Source: Brassica napus (Eukaryota; Streptophyta; Magnoliopsida; Brassicales; Brassicaceae). From it: a stretch of 64,000 nt of DNA. A program made the position numbers and the translations under genes. The first letter of the stretch is position 1; every line of letters starts with the position of its first letter. The stretch covers positions 44,916,681 through 44,980,680 of the forward strand of contig NC_063450.1 of NCBI RefSeq assembly GCF_020379485.1, given 5' to 3'. Below are positions 56,965 through 64,000 of the stretch, piece after piece. Under the pieces are notes generated by a model. That model ran no database searches, was not told the origin of the DNA, and saw only the letters and a program-made list of their open reading frames with translations.

Positions 56965-58221
56965 AATTAAGTCTCACAATGTGATCATATGGCCGCAAGA
57001 TAATCAACAAGCTCGGCCACAAACATGTCTTACGCATTTATGAAAATCAAGCAATCTAATCGACCATGGTGCGAAACAATCATCAAGCCACACGACCATG
57101 TAGTTCTACTTAATGCAAACGGTTTCAAGATTGTATAAACTACATGCTGGTCGATTCTTATTTAAACAGTATGAATGCAATTCATATTCAGATTCATATG
57201 TATGCAAGCAATCCTTAATCAATTCTAGGGTTTCCGATTTAAACATTAGTAGAATTTGATTTTAAGATTAAGGTTTCAAGGCCTTTAAGATTTAAATTCT
57301 AGATCAGATTATTTCAATCAATCTAACAATCATAAACCTCATATTTTATCAAAACAATCAATCAAACAAGAATAAATAAAATCGATTTCAAGCTTATAGG
57401 TTTAGGGTTTTTCGATTCCAAAATTAGGGTTTTAGGGGATTTCGAAAACTTTGATCTTTGATCAAGGGGATTTGATTTGAGATTCAAAACCTTTAAGGTT
57501 CTGATTTTAATTGATCAATGGATCAATCTCGTTCTTAGGTTTAGATCGAACTTATAGAGCTCCGATTTACTCATAGGGGATTGATCTATTTAACCTATGG
57601 CTTTTAGTTTTAGAGATTATCTTTTAGGGTTTCAATCTTTACAAAACAACCAGGTTTGATTCATGTTCTCAGAATTAGGATTACCTTTGTTTTGCAGATT
57701 GTAGAAACCGGACCTCCAAAGATCAGAGACGAGCTGAGACGAACAGGCACGGGACGGCTCCTATCGGGTCGCGTTGCCGAGGGCTATCGTGAGCTTGTTT
57801 CTTCTCGCGGACGGTTGCGTCTGGTCGGGAATTTGGTCTGAGCTGGACGCAAGCTGAGCTGAGGCTGAGGACGTTGATCACGGATAGGGAACGTCTGAAG
57901 CTGAGCTTGATCGGATTTTGCGAGCCGGAACGCAAGCAAGAACAATTTAGGGTTCTTCGGGATTAGGGTTCCAAAAGATTAAGACGGCGCCGCATATTGT
58001 TTCTGCGAGTGTGGGCGCGTCTGAGATTGGATCGACGAACGGTTTGCGCTGATGGATTTGTCTTGTCAAGAGCTTCAATTTGATATATGGCTCGTCGTCT
58101 GGTTCCTCAGGGTTTAAGAGATAAATCAATTTTTAAGTTGCGTCTGGATTGGGGTTTATGTGTGACGGATTTTATGTTAGGTTTTGTCTCAGGGTTTTTG
58201 GAGTCTATCGTGATGATAACG

Positions 58222-58556
58222 TGTTGTAATTAAAGAGTTTAGAGACTGAATATTTCTCTGTATTATTATTAATGATCAAGGGGGTTCCTTTATATAAAGA
58301 TTACAAGATGAAGATAAATGGAAAGTATCCAAAACTTAAACTCACTAGGATTAGGAAAACTACTAATACATAATAATGGAAAGATTACATCTACTAGGAA
58401 AAGGAAATGGTTTCCTTTTCTCCAAGCTTTGTGGCTGTCTCTCTCTCTCATGAAGTCGGCTCTCTCTCTCCTCTCTCTAGGGCTTCGGCCATCTCTCCAT
58501 CTTCTAGGTATTAGGCCGGGCCTGGTTAATGGCAATCCACTCTATGATTTATAACA
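58222..58556 (-). repeat. 5' LTR of the copia-type element
   Basis: Right-hand LTR, 335 bp, the 5' LTR in element orientation. The internal side reads CGTTATCATCACGATAG (minus strand), the position of the primer-binding site. Confidence 0.88.
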
Positions 58557-60881
58557 TTGCACTATAACATTGCATTAAAAAATATGATTATATTCTAGTT
58601 AGACCAAGAGCAACGAGGGTGTTAAACTTTTGTTTTCAACTGTGTAATTAATGCAGTGAGCCTATTGAATTTTGTAAAAATACATATGGAATTAACTTAG
58701 TTGAATATATTCAACCAATTGAAAGAAAATGAGATTGGTCCAAACCCGCCACATGGCAAACTATAAGAAGAGAAAAAGTTGGCACTCACCCACATCATAT
58801 GTTTTTTATTGGTTGGCAAATTTGTGTATTTTTTTATTTCCACCAAATTATTGAATATTAATTATTTTGTGTTAAACTATTTTAAAAAAACACAAACTAC
58901 ACAAAAAATTATATATTTTTTATTATCTAGTTATAGAGTCTAGACTTATTTGTTTGGATATAAAAACATCATTTTAATACAATTTTCTGATTAACTTTTA
59001 ACCAATTTCGTGTATTTAAACTTTTGTGTTGAATATATACTAATAATAATTTTTAAAATAAAAAATTCTTCTAATTTTTAAGTACTCACACTTTTAAATT
59101 TTATAATGATGATTGTTATTTCTTGTATGTACTAATTAAAATTAAATTAATAAAATTAGTATAAATTAGTTCAAATTGATTTATTTAACTTTGAAAATAC
59201 ATTTTAAATATAGTGTTATTGTTGACAAATTAAAATATAAAAAAATATGAGATAAAAATGGTGGAACAAGGTGTTGGATTTTTTTAAACAAAACTATTGT
59301 AGGGTATAAAAAGTGAATGGGTGTTGAATTAATATGTGGAAGATATACAAGATGATATGGAATATTAAAATTTTAAAATAGTCTTATAGATCATAAAAAT
59401 CAAAATTTTGATATAGTTTCTTTTCCGAGAAAATAGTTTACTATAAAATAATCGAGCTCTAATAATTTGAGAAAACAAAAAGTTGATAACCAACGGAAAT
59501 ACAACACCTTCCAAATAGATAATAGAATGTCCATTCTTCCAACCATTTTTCCACCCACACAATTTACCATATACAGTATCATTGACTCATTGTAGATCAT
59601 ATTACTTTTGTATTCGAACCAAATTATTCCATCTGTTTTTTTCAAAAATTTAACTACTTCATGCAATGGATTAAACAGTTGAATGAGAGATTCAACAACT
59701 TAATTGCTCTTGGCTTAGAAAACTTCTTTCGTTGATAAAAAAAAAGAAAATATTTCTCAAAAATTCAACCATATAACTTTTCAACTCTGAATTATTATTA
59801 CATTTCATTTTTTATAATTATTACATGACTATTTCTTATCTTACAATAATTAATATATAATAGTTTGTCTCATGGTTTACACCACCTTAAATTGTTTTAT
59901 CAGTTCCATACATGATAATTCTACTTGCATGACATGCTGAATTTTTTGTTTCGTTAGTTTATATAATTAATGATAATTAGTCTTTTTATAACTCGAAACT
60001 CATATAATGATCATTTAGTGAAATCATTCATATTTGCTTATACTGTATATCATGTAGTAATCATTTAATGAAATTTCGTAGATTTATTGGTGCAGAAGAT
60101 TAATAAACATTTAATCATATTGATTTATATTAAACATGGACGTTCGGATGTCCAATCTAATTTACTTGGTGTTTAATCGGCATTCAGTTATTTAGAACAT
60201 GAAATTTGACTTAGGTCGAATATCTTAGAGTTTGGTTCGAATTCAATTCGGATTTTCTCAAGTTTGGTCTGAATATAGTAACACATTGTAAACCCAATTG
60301 AACTCATTTAAATTTCGGGTTAGATTCTATATCAGGTTTCTGTTACGCAAATAATTATTTGTGATTTAAACTACACACTTTAATTCATATAATTTTCACT
60401 AACAAAAAAAAGTAGTCGGTTATCGGGAGAAAAAACATAAAACAAATTCAAAATAGCAACTTTATAAAAAACATTGTTTAAACTTTAAACTAAAGCAACA
60501 TTGTTTAAATTTTAGAAACAACCATATTTATAACCCGAAATATCGTAGAACAAGACTCGGTATCGGATTCGATTCGTTTTGAATTCATTTTTATTATGTC
60601 ATGTTCGCTTCGAATTTTTGGATTTGGTTTATTTTCTCACCTCCTATTTATACCAACCACGTAAAATTTTTTTTGCTAAAACTTTAACCGCATACACTTA
60701 ACGAGTGAAAGTAAATACCAAAACAGTTAATGAAACAATCTTTCATGTTAAAATTTGACCATTCACAATTTTTTTTATATACATAAGTTTCTACACTACT
60801 GTATTTTGAAGTTTGAATAATATTGTTGTATTCTACATTAAACAAATATGAAATTTGAAATGGAATAACTTAATAATATTG
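58557..60881. other. Intergenic AT-rich sequence
   Basis: Very AT-rich. No gene and no element ends identified. A short 13-bp direct repeat ATAACATTGCA occurs at the LTR border (58551-58575). Confidence 0.45.
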
Positions 60882-60889
60882 GGTTTTAC

Positions 60890-61338
60890 CCCTGTTCGGG
60901 AATACGCTAGCCGCTAGTCGGGCGGTCGGGTTGGGCCTAGCGCCTAAAGAGAAAATCGGAGATTAATCGGAAATTATGCAGGCGGGAATTTTTAGATAGT
61001 TTACTATGTTATAAAACACGTTAATCTTTAATTGTGTATAACATTAATACATTTTCATGTTTAAGATCGTATAAAACACACAAATAGAATATATAAACTT
61101 AATATAGTGTAATTTTCATCAAAATAATGAATATAAATGATATTTATAAAATTTTAGATCAAATAAACAAATAAAAATATTATTAAAAAATAGATTAGGC
61201 GGCCGCCTAAGCGGCTAGGCGGTCATTTAGGCGGTCTAGGCGGAAAAAAGCGGATATCCGATTTTTTAAATCGATTTGGCATAAATCGGAACGGAAAAGT
61301 AACGCGTAGCGCCTAGGCGGCCCATTTTTAGAAAAGGG
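60890..61338. mobile_element. hAT-type MITE with GGCGG/CGCCTA-rich ends
   Basis: A 449-bp element with ends CCCTGTTCGGG and TTAGAAAAGGG (short inverted repeat CCCTKTTC), flanked by the perfect 8-bp duplication GGTTTTAC at 60882-60889 and 61339-61346. The subterminal parts are dense in GCGCCTA, GGCGG and CGGCTAGG motifs, while the centre is AT-rich. hAT transposases bind subterminal motif clusters of this kind. Confidence 0.85.
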
Positions 61339-61346
61339 GGTTTTAC

Positions 61347-62005
61347 TAACTGGTCCCATCTATGCAAGAAAAAGGGAGAGGTAGGTTTCTATTTTTGGTA
61401 AACATTGATAAATGAGCCAAACATGTTGTCATTAACGCACCTCTATCATCTTTCTGCGAAACTTCACCTTTAAGTTTTTTTTTACCAAAGCTTTGGTCAG
61501 ATTGCAATGGGTCCTTAGTCCTTAAGGGATGCAGATGTAACTATAATTTCACAATAAAACAAAATTTAAATTAAATGAAGAAAAAAAAAGAATATGCTGC
61601 CTTTTAATTCACTCGTTTGAACAAAACAACTTTAAATTAATTGTCTTTTTTTTCATCATCTAAGTGAGTGTTTCAGCGAGTATAGTAGCAAAAAGGGAGA
61701 CAGGTAAACAAAAGAAGAGGAAGAATATAAGTTGAGTCATGAGTGTGGCTCAAATTGATAATCAAAGAAGTGCAATCTCATTTTTTTTGTGAGAAACTTG
61801 TGATCTAAGGAAGAATACAACCGCATCACAATCAAATGGAAAAGTATATATACACAAGATGCGACCTATATGTACTAATCTTTGCTTCTGTACCTGCAAC
61901 AAGACCATATCCGTTAGTTCTACAGATATCAACCTTTGAAGATTTAACAACACTTGATGTAATGTCTTTAAGGAGCTTACCCATTAGCTGAAGCGTTCTT
62001 GGTTT
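61347..62005. other. 3' region of the PHD gene
   Basis: Possible noncoding 3' exons of the PHD gene on the minus strand: a stretch ending in AATGG|GTAAGC near 61978 and one ending TCAAAG|GTTGAT near 61934. No separate gene seen. Confidence 0.35.
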
Positions 62006-63158
62006 TCACTTTGGTGAGGCACTCCTGTTAAAAGATTGATCCAGAGGAGAGATCAGAGTCCGATCATGTGACTGTGAGTGGTGTTTGCCCATCACCCGAA
62101 TCGTCCTGCGTTTTTTAGGAAAGGCCTGAGTTGGTTGATGCAGCTCCTTGTTTTGAGATGACAAAGTTTCTTTAGCTGCATAAATTAAAACCAGAACCTT
62201 GTAAAGACTCACTCCTTCAAGCAAAGGCTAATAAAAGGATATGGATAAAAAGCAAAGGCAGATCCTATATTTTGATCAACGGAGAAGATAGGTTTCATCA
62301 CCTAGTGGACGTGTATGTGGTTGTGAAGGTAGATGCATCACTCTTGTTGATGCCTCGCGGGTATCTACGACTTCTTCCATATCATTAGCTCTTAATTTAG
62401 CAGTCCCGTGATCATCTACTCTTGAGTTGCTAGTGTTCTTTGGATCAGCAACAGTGGTTTCTGTATCCATTAGATCATCAGCAACATGCGATATGAACAA
62501 TACGCGAGATGGGAACCGGCACGCTTCACATAGCCAAATGTCACGGACAGGTGATAGTGCCACCCTTGCGCAATAACTGAAAGAGACACGAAACGGAATA
62601 TCCCATGAAACCAATAAGAAGGAAGACCAACGACTTTTGAGGATAAAGACAGGATTGGGTTTGTTGGTCAGAGCATCATTTACTTACGTATGCTCGCGAG
62701 TATGTCTGCACTTGAAACATATCATCATCAAACCAGCAATGCCCACACTTCCACATATCTCACAAGGCTCCTCCTATGCATAACGCAACAAAATAGCAAA
62801 TTCATCAGTTGATATGATAAGCAAAGGAGCAGTGGCAACTGAATCAAACCTCCTTGCTATTACAATCTGAATCAACAACACTAACAAGTCATGAAACAAC
62901 AGTTATAAGTTTCCCGATTTCAAGAAAAGTGTGAAAATCAAGAAAACAACAAGCAGTCACAAATCACAAGTCTTTATATGCCAATCAAATTAAACTTAAA
63001 ACCAAAAGAATCCAAGAATCACCAAACCAAGATCAAGAATTGCAAGCAAACTAGTAAAGACAAGATTTTTAAGCTTTTACTTTCGATTCTTGCGTTGCTT
63101 TCTCTGAGGAAAGAGACGAGCTTTCGGATTTATCTTTGTTTCCGTTTCTTATTTCCAT
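62006..63158 (-). CDS. Small PHD-finger protein, AIPP2-type (AT5G61100/61110/61120-like)
   Basis: The PHD finger is split over two exons: 62773-62688 (EEPCEICGSVGIAGLMICFK and CRHTREHT) and 62576-62302 (YCARVALSPVRDIWLCEACR). Together they give C2-C2-HC-C2 zinc ligands with the Trp before the last pair, the PHD form seen in AIPP2-like proteins. Exon 62175-62006 continues in frame (AKETLSSQNKE, KKRRTIRVMGK) to a stop. Upstream, exon 62880-62850 (VVDSDCNSKE) fits in frame with the PHD, and a likely first exon 63158-63081 starts MEIRNGNKDKSESSSLSSEK. Those last two do not join in frame by the simplest splice sites, so an exon may be missing or the 5' end may be damaged. The protein would be about 180-190 residues, with no SPOC-like domain. 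PHD fingers read histone tails; the AIPP2 relatives act with EDM2/ASI1 partners on heterochromatin-containing genes. Confidence 0.68.
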
Positions 63159-64000
63159 CGTTATTGATCTCGACGGCTCTTCAGTGGCCTCGAAACGTGG
63201 TTCCGATGTGGAAACGACGGAGAAAAGATGCAGTTTCCCTAGAGAACCCTAAAACTCAAATCTTGATTTCATCATATAAACCGAAAGGACCATGTTAAAA
63301 ACAAATAATATTAATTGATTTATCTAAATCTTAATTCGCTGGATCCTGGTATCAACTTATTTAATTATTAATTTATCTAGATTTAAAAGTTTATCAAAAC
63401 TATTATCTAACTAATTTCAAGTTTTCAGAATCATTGTGAATCTTGGTTAAATGAAATTAAATATGTAAAATAATTTCTCACAAATCAATAATGGTTACCT
63501 CTCTACAAAATATTTGTATATCAAATATACAACTATTTTTTTTAACATGTTATTTGCATATTGGAATAAAATACATAACTCGTGACATGTAGAATCATAT
63601 CTCCCCCCCTAATAACATTTGAGAGATATGCCATTAATTTTAATTTATGAGGAACTCTTGAAGTTTGTATACATAAACTGACACCAGAGCATATATCAGT
63701 TTTTGTAACAAAAAAAACAAGTTAGTCATCAAAGAAGTCTAATCTCACATATAGCTAGGGATGTTAACAATGGGTTTTTACCCATAGGGTACCCTAAACC
63801 CGGTTGGAATTTAAAAACCAAAACCCGTATATTCAGTTTTCAAAATTCGCGGGTTTATTTTGGGCGGGTCTTGATTTATAAATTACCCGTTCGGGTTTTA
63901 CCCTATCGGGTTTCGGGTACCCTATGGGTTTTTAAAAAAAAAAATATAATTGAAAGGACGACTTTTACCCTAATTTTTAAGGATTTAAATGATTGAAATC
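63159..64000. repeat. PHD gene promoter, then a repeat with ACCCATAGGGTACCC inverted ends
   Basis: 63159-63300 is the PHD gene leader/promoter, with AACCCTAAAAC at 63245-63255. Further right is AT-rich. At 63780-63794 ACCCATAGGGTACCC is matched in inverted orientation at 63915-63929, with several GGGTTT/ACCCG motifs between. This looks like the edge of a transposable element that may continue past the window. Confidence 0.45.

Larger units (their letters stand above)
52194..58556 (-). mobile_element. Copia-type LTR element with gag but no visible pol (TR-GAG-like)
   Basis: Direct repeats at 52194-52531 and 58222-58556 start TGTTGTAATTA and end GATTTATAACA (plus strand). On the minus strand these are TGTTATAAATC...TAATTACAACA, the TG...CA form. 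A polypurine tract CCAAGGGGGAG stands directly before the 3' LTR (plus strand 52532 on), and a copia-type 3' untranslated block follows it. The LTRs differ by many substitutions, a CAAGGGGGTT-like insertion and a 12-bp gap, so the insertion is old. The 5-bp flanks (CTTCA, TTGCA) do not match. A gag ORF lies at 55891-56964. The remaining 3.3 kb between gag and the 3' LTR has no protease, integrase or reverse transcriptase that I could find. Confidence 0.85.

Overview
The window is plant nuclear DNA from a Brassicaceae, most likely Brassica or a close relative such as Raphanus. Genes have several short introns with GT-AG borders, the intergenic DNA is AT-rich and full of transposable elements, and the gene order follows Arabidopsis thaliana chromosome 5 from about AT5G60960 to AT5G61120 (locus numbers recalled from memory). 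In order: PNM1-like PPR gene (-), two tRNA genes flanking an uncharacterised gene with an SRI-like C terminus (+), TCP5 (-), G3BP-like NTF2/RRM gene (+), DEAD-box helicase RH10 (-), RPA70D (-), EXO70E2 (+), the glycine-rich RRM protein GR-RBP3/ORRM3 (+), an AT5G61040-like coiled-coil gene (-), HDA5 (-), a gene joining a SPOC/AIPP2-like region to a degenerate RNase H fold (-), and a small PHD-finger gene (-). Exons were joined by hand; every multi-exon model below keeps one reading frame except the start of the PHD gene. No gene lies where Arabidopsis has ECT3 (between EXO70E2 and GR-RBP3) or HDA18 (beside HDA5), as expected in a fractionated copy of a triplicated genome.

Layout: 0-4.5 kb PNM1, tRNA-Ala, SRI-like gene, tRNA-Thr. 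4.5-13.4 kb repeats: a rearranged LTR element with three LTRs and a 5-bp target duplication, one Mutator-like MITE nested inside another in opposite orientation, and a foldback element rich in degenerate CCCTAAA. 13.4-14.5 kb TCP5. 14.5-26.4 kb repeats: a Stowaway-like MITE, a Helitron 3' end, a Mutator-like MITE with a perfect 9-bp duplication, and a 2.9-kb hAT transposon with a perfect 8-bp duplication and a broken transposase gene. 26.4-50.1 kb is gene dense. 50.2-61.8 kb is a second transposon zone: a Mutator-like MITE, a 6.4-kb copia-type element that keeps gag but shows no pol, and a hAT-type MITE. The PHD gene ends the window.

Most genes are housekeeping or regulatory: RNA metabolism (PNM1, G3BP-like, RH10, GR-RBP3), DNA replication and repair (RPA70D), secretion (EXO70E2), chromatin (HDA5, probably the PHD and SPOC/RNase H-like genes) and leaf development (TCP5). 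They are not an operon or a single pathway. The least ordinary locus is the pair at 48-63 kb: a PHD gene and a SPOC-like gene on the same strand, in the order in which these two domains occur inside single AIPP2-type proteins, separated by about 12 kb of mostly transposon DNA, with a catalytically degenerate RNase H domain attached to the second.
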